Positions 50,073 through 58,980 of a stretch of DNA of 64,000 bases are shown one piece after another. A program made the translations under genes and the position numbers. Each line of letters starts with the position of its first letter. The first letter of the stretch is position 1. The notes beneath the pieces are model-generated. The model was not told the DNA's origin, did not search any database, and saw nothing but the letters and a program-made list of their open reading frames with translations. The DNA lies in assembly GCA_905233625.1 (NCBI GenBank), contig CAJOFJ010000020.1, forward strand, positions 23,408 to 87,407, written 5' to 3'. Origin of the DNA: an uncultured Bacteroidales bacterium. GTDB taxonomy: Bacteria > Bacteroidota > Bacteroidia > Bacteroidales > WCHB1-69.

Positions 50073-51953
50073 TTATCTCAAATAAATCATCAGGGCAGCG
50101 ATGTCGGAGGGACTGACACCGCTGATGCGGGAAGCTTGTCCCAAATTGTCCGGTTTCACCCGTGACAATTTCTCTCGGGCTTCCAAAGACAGTGATGGGA
50201 AATTTTTGTAATCGAAATCCGATGAGATTTTGATATTATCCAAATTGGATAATTTATCAGCCATCTCTTTTTCCTTTTCTATATAGTTGGCATATTTGAT
50301 TCTGATTTCCGCATTTTCTTGTTCTTGTTCTGTGATATAATTCTCTTCTGCAAAAGCAGCAATTCGCTCGCAGCAGTTTTTCAACCTACTCAATTCAACC
50401 TGCGGACGCAACAATAAACTTGCATACTTAGTCCTCTGGGTCAAGGGAGAGGTCTCTACTTTTTCCAAATATTCATTCACCTCCGCTGGCTTGGCATGAT
50501 GCTCCGAAAGGAAATCCACCATAAGCTGCTGGTGCTCGTATTTTGTCTGCATCTTTGCATATTGCTCGTCATCAATCAAGCCCAACTGATGACCTATCGG
50601 GGTCAGTCTTTCGTCGGCATTATCCTGTCGGAGCAGAATACGATATTCCGCTCTGGAAGTGAACATACGATATGGATCTTCCACTCCTTTGGTCACCAAG
50701 TCATCAATCAGTACTCCGATATAAGCCTGCGAGCGACCCAATACCAGGGGCTCTTTTCCGTGCAGTGAGAGGTGGGCATTAATTCCTGCCATCAATCCTT
50801 GGCAAGCCGCCTCCTCATAACCTGTGGTACCATTCACTTGGCCTGCCAGATACAAATTATCCAGCAGTTTTGACTCCAAGGAGAACTTTAGCTGAGTGGG
50901 ATCGAAGAAATCATATTCAATAGCATAGCCTGGCCTGAACACCTTGGCCCGATCCAATCCCGGTATCAAGTGCATGGCTTTGATTTGCACTTCCTCTGGC
51001 AAGGAAGAGGAAAAACCATTCAGATAATACTCATTGGTATTTCGTCCTTCTGGTTCCAAAAAGAGTTGATGGCGGTCTCGTTCTGAAAAACGGTTGATCT
51101 TATCCTCAATTGAGGGACAATATCTAGGACCCACGCCCTGGATTCTGCCCTGGAACATCGGAGATGCGTCGAAGCCTGTTCGCAGAATGTCATGCACCTG
51201 AGGATTGGTATAGGTAATCCAGCAGCTCATCTGCTGTTCAACAGGCAAGGTATCGCTGAAGGAAAACTTGTCGGGGTTCTCATCGCCTTTTTGCTCTTCC
51301 ATTTTGGAGAAGTCCACCGTGCGCTTATCGATACGGACCGGGGTACCTGTTTTCAGTTTTTTGACCGTCAGACCGAAATCCTTCAGCTTATCGGAAAGGT
51401 AAAGTGAATTGCTCTCTCCCATTCTGCCGCCAGCAAAATTCACCTCTCCGATATGGATTCTTCCATTAAGGAAGGTACCGTTGGTCAGGATAATTTTGTC
51501 TCCGAAAATGGTATTTCCCTGCTGGGTTTTTACCCCCACCACCTTGTTTTGTTCAATAATTATATCGTTGACGGTGTCCTGACGCAGTTCCAAATTAGGC
51601 TGTATTTCGAGCACCTGCTTCCACATGGAGGAGAAAAGATACTTGTCGTTTTGGGTTCGGGGGCTCCACATGGCTGGACCTTTGGAACGGTTCAGCATCC
51701 GGAATTGAATGGTGGAACGGTCTGCCACGATACCCGAAAAACCTCCCAGGGCATCAATTTCCTTCACGATTTGTCCCTTGGCAATACCTCCCATAGCCGG
51801 GTTACATGACATCTGAGCAACCAATCCAAGATGCATTGTTATCAGCAAAGTTCTGCTTCCCATGCGTGCTGCCGCCACTGCCGCCTCGCATCCTGCATGG
51901 CCTGCACCCACCACAATTATATCAAATTTTTCGTTGTTTTCCACGTGGAACAT
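50073..51953 (-). CDS. mnmG: tRNA uridine-5-carboxymethylaminomethyl modification enzyme MnmG (GidA)
   Basis: MnmG, with MnmE, builds the cmnm5 side chain on wobble U34. The FAD-binding fold is at the N-terminus (IIVVGAGHAGCEAAVAAARMG), followed by CNPAMGGIAKGQIVKEIDALGG with the conserved Cys, and a second GidA signature GPRYCPSIEDKINRF. The helical C-terminal domain ends LGQASRISGVSPSDIAALMIYL. 626 residues. The first codons ATG TTC CAC GTG GAA create a parS-like palindrome, which explains the unusual MFHVE start. It follows ybeY by 22 nt on the same strand. In many bacteria gidA lies near the origin. Confidence 0.97.
   Translation of the reverse strand: MFHVENNEKFDIIVVGAGHAGCEAAVAAARMGSRTLLITMHLGLVAQMSCNPAMGGIAKGQIVKEIDALGGFSGIVADRSTIQFRMLNRSKGPAMWSPRTQNDKYLFSSMWKQVLEIQPNLELRQDTVNDIIIEQNKVVGVKTQQGNTIFGDKIILTNGTFLNGRIHIGEVNFAGGRMGESNSLYLSDKLKDFGLTVKKLKTGTPVRIDKRTVDFSKMEEQKGDENPDKFSFSDTLPVEQQMSCWITYTNPQVHDILRTGFDASPMFQGRIQGVGPRYCPSIEDKINRFSERDRHQLFLEPEGRNTNEYYLNGFSSSLPEEVQIKAMHLIPGLDRAKVFRPGYAIEYDFFDPTQLKFSLESKLLDNLYLAGQVNGTTGYEEAACQGLMAGINAHLSLHGKEPLVLGRSQAYIGVLIDDLVTKGVEDPYRMFTSRAEYRILLRQDNADERLTPIGHQLGLIDDEQYAKMQTKYEHQQLMVDFLSEHHAKPAEVNEYLEKVETSPLTQRTKYASLLLRPQVELSRLKNCCERIAAFAEENYITEQEQENAEIRIKYANYIEKEKEMADKLSNLDNIKISSDFDYKNFPSLSLEAREKLSRVKPDNLGQASRISGVSPSDIAALMIYLR
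51937..51952. promoter_or_regulatory. parS-like centromere site 1
   Basis: TTTTCCACGTGGAACA differs at two positions from the ParB target TGTTNCACGTGAAACA and contains the perfect palindrome TTCCACGTGGAA. It overlaps the first codons of mnmG. Confidence 0.65.
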
Positions 51954-51975
51954 TAATGTATAGTTCTGATTATCT

Positions 51976-52395
51976 TTATTTTAACTTTTTATACAAGCTT
52001 ATTGCCCCCTCTTCCTGATGCCTCATTTCCGCTGCTTCTTTTTCACTCTTATCCTTATATCCGCACAGGTGCAACACCCCATGTGCCACCACCCTTAAGA
52101 ACTCGTCCTGGGGCAAAATTTGCATTTCTGAAGCGTTGTCCCTCACCCGCTGCTCGCTAATATAAATCTCTCCCGATACCAACCCAGCAGCACCATAATC
52201 AAACGTGATAATATCCGTATAGGTGTCATGCTGGAGGAACTGTAGGTTCACTTTAAGCAATTCTTCATCATCACAAAAGAAATAGCTGATATCACCAGGA
52301 ACAAAACCATGCTGACGGATCAATTCTTTCAGCCAAGGTTTAAGGAGCGGCTGTTCGGATTGTAATTCTGATGGTAAATTATTGAATATTATCAT
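51976..52395 (-). CDS. ybeY: Endoribonuclease YbeY
   Basis: YbeY is a metal-dependent RNase involved in 16S rRNA 3' maturation and ribosome quality control. 139 residues. The zinc motif reads VVAHGVLHLCGYKDKSEKEAAEMRHQEE. The first two His (H-x3-H) are present, while the usual third His of the H-x3-H-x5-H pattern is not in place and nearby YKDK or the later His may substitute. The upstream part FFCDDEELLKVNLQFLQHDTYTDIITF is typical. It is transcribed with mnmG. Confidence 0.92.
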   Translation of the reverse strand: MIIFNNLPSELQSEQPLLKPWLKELIRQHGFVPGDISYFFCDDEELLKVNLQFLQHDTYTDIITFDYGAAGLVSGEIYISEQRVRDNASEMQILPQDEFLRVVAHGVLHLCGYKDKSEKEAAEMRHQEEGAISLYKKLK

Positions 52396-52442
52396 GTTAT
52401 ATTTTTTTTACCCCAGATTACGATACGCTCATCTGAGGTTAT

Positions 52443-52465
52443 TAAAATTTTGCCTCTTCAAGGCA
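52443..52465 (-). terminator. Intrinsic terminator of the SGNH hydrolase gene
   Basis: On the minus strand TGCCT-TGAAG-AGGCA forms a 5-bp stem followed by AAATTTTAAT. It begins about 15 nt after the stop codon. Confidence 0.6.
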
Positions 52466-52479
52466 CTGTATGTGTATAC

Positions 52480-53526
52480 TTATATCTTGATGAGCTTTTT
52501 CTTCACTGTATTACCTTCAATATCAGTTATTTGAATAAAATATAGTCCTGTGCTAAACGCAGAAAGGATAATTCTTTCATTCAAAGTATTCATACTGGTT
52601 TTTGTCCATAGCAATCTGCCATCCTCTGCGGAGATTTTAATTTCAGAAATAAAAATGTTGGATTGTATGTCAACATATTCACCCGCTGGATTAGGATAAA
52701 GCTTATATTGTTGTTCTTCAACTGAAGTTATCCCAGTTTCCGGAGTTGTAGGAGGTTCAACAAACCATTTGGCCAAGGAATCATACACCACCCTTGAGGA
52801 GGCAATTCTTATACTTTCTGCTTGAGATTCGGCAATACCTGGGTTATAGCTTATATTTCTCGGATTTTTGCGAAACAGTACCGAATAAAAGGAGCAGGCC
52901 GCCGCATAACTGCCAGCCAATGAGGGGTGACTACCATCGGAAGAATACAATTCTATTTCCGGATGATGATCACGCAGATAATGCCACAAAGCTCCCACAG
53001 GAGATACCTCTGCTTCAAAATCCTCGGCCATGGTCATGTAACGTAAATACAGCAGGCTGTCCATACCTTCATAGGTACATAAAGGAGGAAAATTGTTACA
53101 ATTACTCTGGTCTCCATTCTTTCGTCCCCATGTCATATAAAAAACAACCTTGGCCTCTGGATTATACTGAGCCACCATTTCGCATAATTGCCGGGCGTAC
53201 GGATAGGTTTCTGCGTAAAACTGTCCATCAGGAAAAGACGGTTCCTGACTCTGTCCCTGCAAGACCACATAATCCCATCCACCTTGTTGAATCAAGGATG
53301 TTGTAGAGGAATTATTGAAGTGATTATTGAACGTGCTACCTCCTGGCAAATTGGACGAAAACATCAAGGTATCCCCCTCTGAGGCGGCTATGGAAGCAAT
53401 CAATTGGGGCAGATTATTGACACTCGTGTAACTATTACCAATGAACAAAACCTTATACCCGTCAGCCCATACACTACCTATCCATAACAGCAAAAAAAAC
53501 AATGAAAAAATACTCTTTTTACTCAT
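52480..53526 (-). CDS. Secreted SGNH/GDSL-type hydrolase with T9SS sorting domain
   Basis: 348 residues. Signal peptide at about 1-21 (IFSLFFLLLWIGSVWA). The SGNH fold has the serine block as VLFIGNSYTSVNNLP (GNS in place of GDS), the middle block YVVLQGQSQEP, and the catalytic Asp-His block SSDGSHPSLAGSYAAA near residue 200. The last 80 residues are a T9SS type A sorting domain (YKLYPNPAGEYVDIQS, GLYFIQITDIEGN, ending VKKKLIKI). It is therefore an exported esterase or lipase, probably acting on acetylated glycans or lipids at the cell surface; the substrate is unknown. It is expected to use the T9SS to which porG belongs. Confidence 0.9.
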   Translation of the reverse strand: MSKKSIFSLFFLLLWIGSVWADGYKVLFIGNSYTSVNNLPQLIASIAASEGDTLMFSSNLPGGSTFNNHFNNSSTTSLIQQGGWDYVVLQGQSQEPSFPDGQFYAETYPYARQLCEMVAQYNPEAKVVFYMTWGRKNGDQSNCNNFPPLCTYEGMDSLLYLRYMTMAEDFEAEVSPVGALWHYLRDHHPEIELYSSDGSHPSLAGSYAAACSFYSVLFRKNPRNISYNPGIAESQAESIRIASSRVVYDSLAKWFVEPPTTPETGITSVEEQQYKLYPNPAGEYVDIQSNIFISEIKISAEDGRLLWTKTSMNTLNERIILSAFSTGLYFIQITDIEGNTVKKKLIKI

Positions 53527-53563
53527 CTTTTATAAAGCACTTATTTCTAATTTTTTCCGCCCG

Positions 53564-53579
53564 CGTTCCACGTGAAAAA
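53564..53579. promoter_or_regulatory. parS-like centromere site 2
   Basis: CGTTCCACGTGAAAAA differs at two positions from TGTTNCACGTGAAACA. It lies in the 66-nt gap between the SGNH gene and the DUF4175 gene, 1.6 kb from the first site. Confidence 0.65.
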
Positions 53580-53592
53580 TTATTATCCCTCA

Positions 53593-56500
53593 TCAGTCGA
53601 TATGGTAGAAATAGTTATTGACCTTCTCCTTATAGTAGTAATTCAGATTCACCGGAACGGTCTTCAACATCTCTTGCTGCGACTGTTTGGTCTTGTCCAA
53701 ATTCCAATCCTTCGGGGGATTGCTATTCAATACATCTCTTCCTTCCGTGGATTCCCGTTTCTTTTCCTGGTCCTGCTTTCTGTCGGCTTTTTCACTCTCC
53801 AGCAACCTGGTTTCAATATTTTTTTGGCGGATAATGGTCTGATCGGTAAGTTGTCTGTTTACCAATTCTTTTTCCGTTTTCTGCATCTCCTCTATCAACT
53901 TGTCCAACTCCTTGTCCCCTACTCCATTTTCCGATTTCAACTGATTCTGATAATCTTGCATCATCTTACGGATAGCTTCTTGCTGGGCTGCCATTTTGGC
54001 AAATTGCTCGCTCATTTGTTGCTGTCCCGTCTGTCCCTGCTGCTGTTTACCTTGTTGTTCCATGGAACGCTTCATGGCTTCCATTTGGCGGTTTAGCTGC
54101 TGCTGCAATTCCTTGGCACGCGTTTTCTTGCTTTTTCCCTTGCCACCAGGCTTGTTGCAAGAGCCATTGCCGGCTTTCTTGCATTTGGACTTGCATTCAC
54201 TTTGTTTTTGCTTCATTTCCTGCATTGACTCGGCCAACATCAGCGACAAATTGTTCATGGATGTTAACGCAAACTGCTGGTCTTGGGCAGCTTTTTTGGA
54301 ATTTCTGCTATCCAAGGACACATTGACCGATCCAATATAATTGTTGATTTTGCCAACTTCCTTGGTGATAAACGGTTTTACTGACATTTGACGGCGAGCT
54401 AAGGCCAGAAGAGAATCCTCTACCGCAGACATATTGTCTTTAATTGCATGTTGTTGGGACATAAAGTTTGTAAAATAAGAAGACCTTGCAGAGGCCTTCT
54501 GTACTTGCTTCATTACATCTTCCTGATCGAAAGACAGCTGGACCAAATTATCCAAAATCTGGCGCAAAACCGCAATATCCTCAGTGATTTCCTCCAACTC
54601 GCTCTCATTCATATCCTGCTCCAGCTTGTCGGCCATCTCTTCCATTTTCTCAGCTGCAGATTTCTGGCTTCCACTGGCTTTCTGGCGGTTGTTCTTCTCC
54701 AACTGCTGCTTGGCATCGTTCAAATCCTGTTCCAGCGCCTGTTGCAACGAATCAGTGTTGCTGAGTTTGTTGGGTTGTTCCAGCTCTTGATTCAAATTCT
54801 TAATATCCTTCAAATCCTGTTTCAACTCATCATATCGCTTTTGGATTTCTTGTTGCTGTTTCATCAAATCTTCCTTGCCAATCTCCTTTTTCTGGGTTTG
54901 CAGCGACAAATTCTTCTCATCCTGAGACAATTGACGGGTTTTCTCCAAAAATTCGTTCACCTTCTTCTCCATCTCCAATTCTTTGAACAATTGCAGCTGC
55001 TGGTCCAATGTCTGATTGATATCCTTGGCATCCATCTTCATCTTGTCGATGGAGTTTTGCATCTGATCTTTGTTCATATTCTCCATCATCTGGCGAATCT
55101 GATCCAGCATATTCTTCATTTCATCCGACAAGAGTTCATCCATGCGTTGTTCCAACTCCTGTTGTTTTTTCAGGATATCCTCATTGTAGTTTTTATACTG
55201 ATTTTCTACCTGATTATTAATACTTTGCTGTTTTTTCAACTCATTGACCTGATTTTTCAATTCATTGAATTTATTGAGCAGCTCCTCCATTTTCTTCTTT
55301 TCTTGCCACGATGGGTTGTTGGTTTCCTTCAACTGACGGTTCAGCTTCTCAATATCCTTCATGATCTGGGCGGTTTCCTTCATTATATTGTCCATGTCAT
55401 TCTTCGCCTGAACACTGCTTCTCTCAATATCCTTATCAATTTCTTCCTGGGTTTTTACCTTATAGTCAAACTGACCGGTTTTGGACATCTTGCTGCCATT
55501 CACCCCGTCATTGTCATACACTTCGAAATGATAATCCATGGAATATCCTGGACTTAATTCAAACATGGCAGCCTCAAAGGAATAGTAAAAATCTTGTATT
55601 ACAGCGTTTTTTTCTATTTGGATGGGTACTTTTATGTCTTTCTGTATTAACTGCCCTTTATCGTCAAATTTTGAATACACAAAGTACAGATTTGAAAAAC
55701 CATAGTCATCTTTGATATTGCCCTTGAAATAATAACGGTCAATAAAGAATGAATCCGCTTTGCTCTCTACATAAATTTCTGGATATAAGTCTTTTACAAC
55801 GGAAATAGAATGATTAAGCGTATCTTTTGAGGTATAATATTTATTTTTGTTGACTATAGAATAATCAAATGAGGCTTTCGCCATCAAACTTGTTGTGAAA
55901 TTGTCATTTTCAGAGCTCAAATCCATTTCCTGATCCTGATAGAAGAACTGGATATGATCTGTATTTTTGGTATAAAACTGCCAGCTGATACGGGTTCCCT
56001 CTGGCACGGACGCGCTACCCACATTTTCCAGCACCTCTTCGTTCTTATTCAAATAAGAAGGATATTTCAAATGCATGGCAAAACCGATAGTTACAGGCTT
56101 TGGCAACACCTCAATGGTAAAAGTTTGAGAAGATACTTCATCTGTATATAATTGAAAATCTGTATTTTGTCTTAAATTAGTGAAAGTATAAGAAAACTCT
56201 GAATTGCTCTCTTTCACACATTTGTAATTCTTTTTATTATAAGCAACATACAGTTCATTTGGCAATTCATCGCCTTCAATTTTCATCTTGATAGAAAAAT
56301 CATCATTCTGAAAAGTGGTAAGCTTATCTTGCAGCAACACAATAGAATAAGGTGCTGGTTTCTCATATTCCTGGCTATAGTTGACGATTCGTTTTGTCGG
56401 TTCGGTAATCACCTCGCTTTTAATAGAAAAAATCAATACGAAAATCAGCACAGGGATCACTGCCCATTTCAGATAGCGCGTAGTATTCTCGAAACGGATA

Positions 56501-56946
56501 GCTTTTACAAAAGGAAAAGGTTTTAACTGATCGGTTTTGGTCTGAATAGCGGTTTTCAACAACTCATAGCTTTGATAATCGCCCTGTTCCATTTGATCTT
56601 GCAATTGCAAGACATTCAATAATTTATCATCTATTTCAGGAAAATAATCGCCTACTATTCTTGCAATCTGGTCTCTTGACAGCTGTCGGCCGAGGCCTAA
56701 ATACTTGAAAAAAGGAATAATGACAAAGAAAAACAAAAGCAATAAAAACACGCCTAAATAAGAGAAAAAAAGCACTTTTCTCACCAAAGGTGTAAAATAG
56801 GAGAAATATTCCAACAGAACATAAATCAAAAAGGCCAGAATAGACACAAAAAGAAAAATAAGGGCCCCTTTATATAATTTGTTCAGCTGATATTTTCTGC
56901 CAAATTCCTTTATCTTGCTTATCAGCTCAGTATTAATTTCTTGCAT
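53593..56946 (-). CDS. DUF4175-like membrane protein with long coiled coil
   Basis: 1117 residues. Two membrane segments near the N-terminus (about 26-48 and 55-77) and a third near 152-170 (WAVIPVLIFVLIFSI) precede a beta-rich extracytoplasmic part to about residue 500. A long Gln/Lys/Glu-rich coiled coil follows (about 520-1070, for example QQSINNQVENQYKNYNEDILKKQQELEQ). A cysteine-containing stretch (CKSKCKKAGNGSCNKPGGKGK) interrupts it near residue 960. Function is unknown; the shape suggests a scaffold across the inner membrane. Its start overlaps the preceding iron-sulfur gene by 14 nt, which implies translational coupling. Confidence 0.85.
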   Translation of the reverse strand: MQEINTELISKIKEFGRKYQLNKLYKGALIFLFVSILAFLIYVLLEYFSYFTPLVRKVLFFSYLGVFLLLLFFFVIIPFFKYLGLGRQLSRDQIARIVGDYFPEIDDKLLNVLQLQDQMEQGDYQSYELLKTAIQTKTDQLKPFPFVKAIRFENTTRYLKWAVIPVLIFVLIFSIKSEVITEPTKRIVNYSQEYEKPAPYSIVLLQDKLTTFQNDDFSIKMKIEGDELPNELYVAYNKKNYKCVKESNSEFSYTFTNLRQNTDFQLYTDEVSSQTFTIEVLPKPVTIGFAMHLKYPSYLNKNEEVLENVGSASVPEGTRISWQFYTKNTDHIQFFYQDQEMDLSSENDNFTTSLMAKASFDYSIVNKNKYYTSKDTLNHSISVVKDLYPEIYVESKADSFFIDRYYFKGNIKDDYGFSNLYFVYSKFDDKGQLIQKDIKVPIQIEKNAVIQDFYYSFEAAMFELSPGYSMDYHFEVYDNDGVNGSKMSKTGQFDYKVKTQEEIDKDIERSSVQAKNDMDNIMKETAQIMKDIEKLNRQLKETNNPSWQEKKKMEELLNKFNELKNQVNELKKQQSINNQVENQYKNYNEDILKKQQELEQRMDELLSDEMKNMLDQIRQMMENMNKDQMQNSIDKMKMDAKDINQTLDQQLQLFKELEMEKKVNEFLEKTRQLSQDEKNLSLQTQKKEIGKEDLMKQQQEIQKRYDELKQDLKDIKNLNQELEQPNKLSNTDSLQQALEQDLNDAKQQLEKNNRQKASGSQKSAAEKMEEMADKLEQDMNESELEEITEDIAVLRQILDNLVQLSFDQEDVMKQVQKASARSSYFTNFMSQQHAIKDNMSAVEDSLLALARRQMSVKPFITKEVGKINNYIGSVNVSLDSRNSKKAAQDQQFALTSMNNLSLMLAESMQEMKQKQSECKSKCKKAGNGSCNKPGGKGKSKKTRAKELQQQLNRQMEAMKRSMEQQGKQQQGQTGQQQMSEQFAKMAAQQEAIRKMMQDYQNQLKSENGVGDKELDKLIEEMQKTEKELVNRQLTDQTIIRQKNIETRLLESEKADRKQDQEKKRESTEGRDVLNSNPPKDWNLDKTKQSQQEMLKTVPVNLNYYYKEKVNNYFYHID

Positions 56947-58012
56947 TTTCTTCCTCTTTAGTATTGGTCAGGTTGAAAAAATCATCCTGCTGTGCCATGT
57001 AATAATTCAACAACTTCTTATTATTGTTATACATTTTCTTGACAAAGAAATAACGTCTGATTTTGCCATTTAGTTTATTCAACTTCACACGTTTATTCAT
57101 ATTTTTTCCGAAATCACGCCAATTATCGTCATGATCGTTATTGGCCACTGTCTCCATTTCAGAAACCAGAAGATTCATAAAAGGAATCAAAACCGGACAA
57201 ACTTTGTCACAATTTCCGCACAAAGTTGTATTTACAAAAATGTCGGAATTTTTCCTGTTACTTGAAAAGGCGTTATTTTTTACCAAGTCAATTGGGGCAT
57301 ATTTATGGTTGATTTTGAATACAGGACAAACCTTTTTGCAATTGCCACAATTGATGCAGTATAACGTCTCGCGCAACTTTGCATTGTTCAGAATCTCTGT
57401 GATACCATTATCATACAAAAGAACAGTAATATTCACTTTTTGAGTAGAATAAGTATCGGACTGATCAAACTGATAATTATTGGATATAATTTTATTGAAA
57501 GGTTGGGAAATAATATCCACAGCCTGCTGATTACCATAAACCTGTTCTCTGTCGTACAAGGACAAAATGATACCCAAATCCGAACTTTTTACAATCAGGT
57601 TATTGATATTCAGAATAAAAATTACATGATCAACCTTATTGAAACAATTTTTGCAATGATGATTGAAAACCACCACAGAACCTGTATCCACCAAACCGAA
57701 ATTGGCATTGGTAATTAAGAAATCAGAAGATTCTATATTATTTTCAAGATCTTCTACCGCAATTGTTTTGATAAGATTGTTAGTATTGGTCAAATCCTCT
57801 GGTATTACCGGCAAATCAAAACAAACCTTATTAAAATGTGTTTTAGGCATAGCGGATTTTATATAATCCGTCAATTCATCCTCATTTGAAATCCACTTCA
57901 CTTCCATGCCATTTGTTGAAAGTTTATTTTCAAAAGCTAACAAACTATTATCCATATTCTCGATGTAAGAATATCTGATAAAATTCGCTCTCTTATTGAT
58001 AGAAGTATTCAT
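56933..58012 (-). CDS. LutB-like iron-sulfur protein (LUD domain plus two 4Fe-4S motifs)
   Basis: 359 residues. The N-terminal part (about 1-190) is a divergent LUD domain, with DFLITNANFGLVDTGSVVVFN corresponding to the usual AD-A-TGT segment. The C-terminal half has the full ferredoxin motif CINCGNCKKVCPVF near residue 220 and a second CGNCDKVCPVLIP near residue 270, as in LutB of the LutABC lactate oxidation system. It is shorter than LutB (about 450 residues) and stands without lutA or lutC, so a lactate role is doubtful. It is AT-rich relative to nearby genes and sits between rpiB (14 nt) and the DUF4175 gene (14-nt overlap). Confidence 0.82.
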   Translation of the reverse strand: MNTSINKRANFIRYSYIENMDNSLLAFENKLSTNGMEVKWISNEDELTDYIKSAMPKTHFNKVCFDLPVIPEDLTNTNNLIKTIAVEDLENNIESSDFLITNANFGLVDTGSVVVFNHHCKNCFNKVDHVIFILNINNLIVKSSDLGIILSLYDREQVYGNQQAVDIISQPFNKIISNNYQFDQSDTYSTQKVNITVLLYDNGITEILNNAKLRETLYCINCGNCKKVCPVFKINHKYAPIDLVKNNAFSSNRKNSDIFVNTTLCGNCDKVCPVLIPFMNLLVSEMETVANNDHDDNWRDFGKNMNKRVKLNKLNGKIRRYFFVKKMYNNNKKLLNYYMAQQDDFFNLTNTKEEENARN

Positions 58013-58026
58013 GACGAAAGTACAAT

Positions 58027-58455
58027 TTAATGAATATCAATTTTTTCCACTCTGCGCTGGTGTCTTCCACCTTCAAAATGGGTTGAAAAAAAAGTTTTCA
58101 CCACATCAAAAGCATCTTCTTCTGTAATAAAACGAGCAGGAAGGACCAAGATATTGGCATTATTATGCTGACGAGCCAATGCAGCTATTTCAGGTTTCCA
58201 ACACAAAGCCGCTCTAATACCTGCATGTTTATTGGCCGTCATTCCTATTCCATTGCCCGTACCGCATATCAAAATGCCATACTCGTGTTTTCCACTTGAA
58301 ACATCTTCTGCCACAGGATGGGCAAAATCAGGATAATCAACACTATCTGCAGAAAATGGACCATAATTTTCAAATTCGAAATTATCTTTGAAATGAGATA
58401 TAATTTTCTCTTTTAAATCATAACCGGCATGATCTGATGCTATAATAATTTTCAT
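58027..58455 (-). CDS. rpiB: Ribose 5-phosphate isomerase B
   Basis: RpiB interconverts ribose 5-phosphate and ribulose 5-phosphate in the non-oxidative pentose phosphate pathway. 142 residues from MKIIIASDHAGYDLKEKI; the track start 12 codons upstream falls near the -7 box. The catalytic Cys is in LICGTGNGIGMTANKHAGIRAA, and ASDHAG and the closing HQRRVEKIDIH are family marks. It heads the minus-strand group rpiB / LutB-like / DUF4175. Confidence 0.95.
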   Translation of the reverse strand: MKIIIASDHAGYDLKEKIISHFKDNFEFENYGPFSADSVDYPDFAHPVAEDVSSGKHEYGILICGTGNGIGMTANKHAGIRAALCWKPEIAALARQHNNANILVLPARFITEEDAFDVVKTFFSTHFEGGRHQRRVEKIDIH

Positions 58456-58480
58456 TTTTTGCAGTTTTATTCTATGATTG

Positions 58481-58488
58481 CAAAAATA
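58481..58488 (-). promoter_or_regulatory. -7 promoter box of rpiB
   Basis: TATTTTTG on the minus strand, 25 nt before the rpiB ATG. Confidence 0.7.
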
Positions 58489-58968
58489 CAAATTAGTTGC
58501 GAGATGATAAATGATAAAAAAAACTTTTTTTTAACCATACATTATGATGTAAATAAAATGCTTAATTTGAGTAAATTAACCTATATTGTTAAAAAAAGTG
58601 TTCAAAACTGATATGAAAATGAACAAACATGTTGATTTTTTTCAATAATTCATCAAAAACAAAACTTATTATTTATTTATGAGCAAAAAAAAGAGGATTT
58701 CAACATCAATTTTGAACAAAATAACAGTCAAAAAAGAAAAAAAATTATCAACTTATAAGATTATTAGCGAAAAATTTAAAATATAGAAGAAGATTATCAC
58801 ACAATATATTAGCTTTTTTTTACTTGTTCATATCATGTTTATAAATCAAAATAAGTTCAGATGCAAATAAAAGCGCAGAAAAAAATAAACTTTACCAACA
58901 GCATTATATCTTTTCAAAATATCTTTTCTCTTTTTTTATTTTGATAAAAATGATATAAGCAAAATCAC

Positions 58969-58976
58969 TAAATTTG
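58969..58976 (+). promoter_or_regulatory. -7 promoter box directly abutting a start codon
   Basis: TAAATTTG ends only four bases before the next ATG, so the transcript would begin at or very near the start codon. Confidence 0.55.
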
Positions 58977-58980
58977 CCAC

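Larger units (their letters stand above)
58456..58980. other. Strongly AT-rich gap between divergent genes; candidate replication-origin region
   Basis: 525 nt with no open reading frame, made largely of A/T runs. It contains weak DnaA-box-like words (TTATCAACT, TTATCACAC) but no perfect TTATCCACA. All genes for 11 kb to the left are on the minus strand and the next five to the right are on the plus strand. Two parS-like sites lie 5-7 kb away. The role as origin is inference. Confidence 0.35.

Noticed and set aside
54448-55557. 369-residue plus-strand ORF
   Set aside because: It is the antisense of the Gln/Lys-rich coiled coil of the DUF4175-like gene; the Leu/Ile-rich product is a shadow of CAG/AAG/CAA codons.
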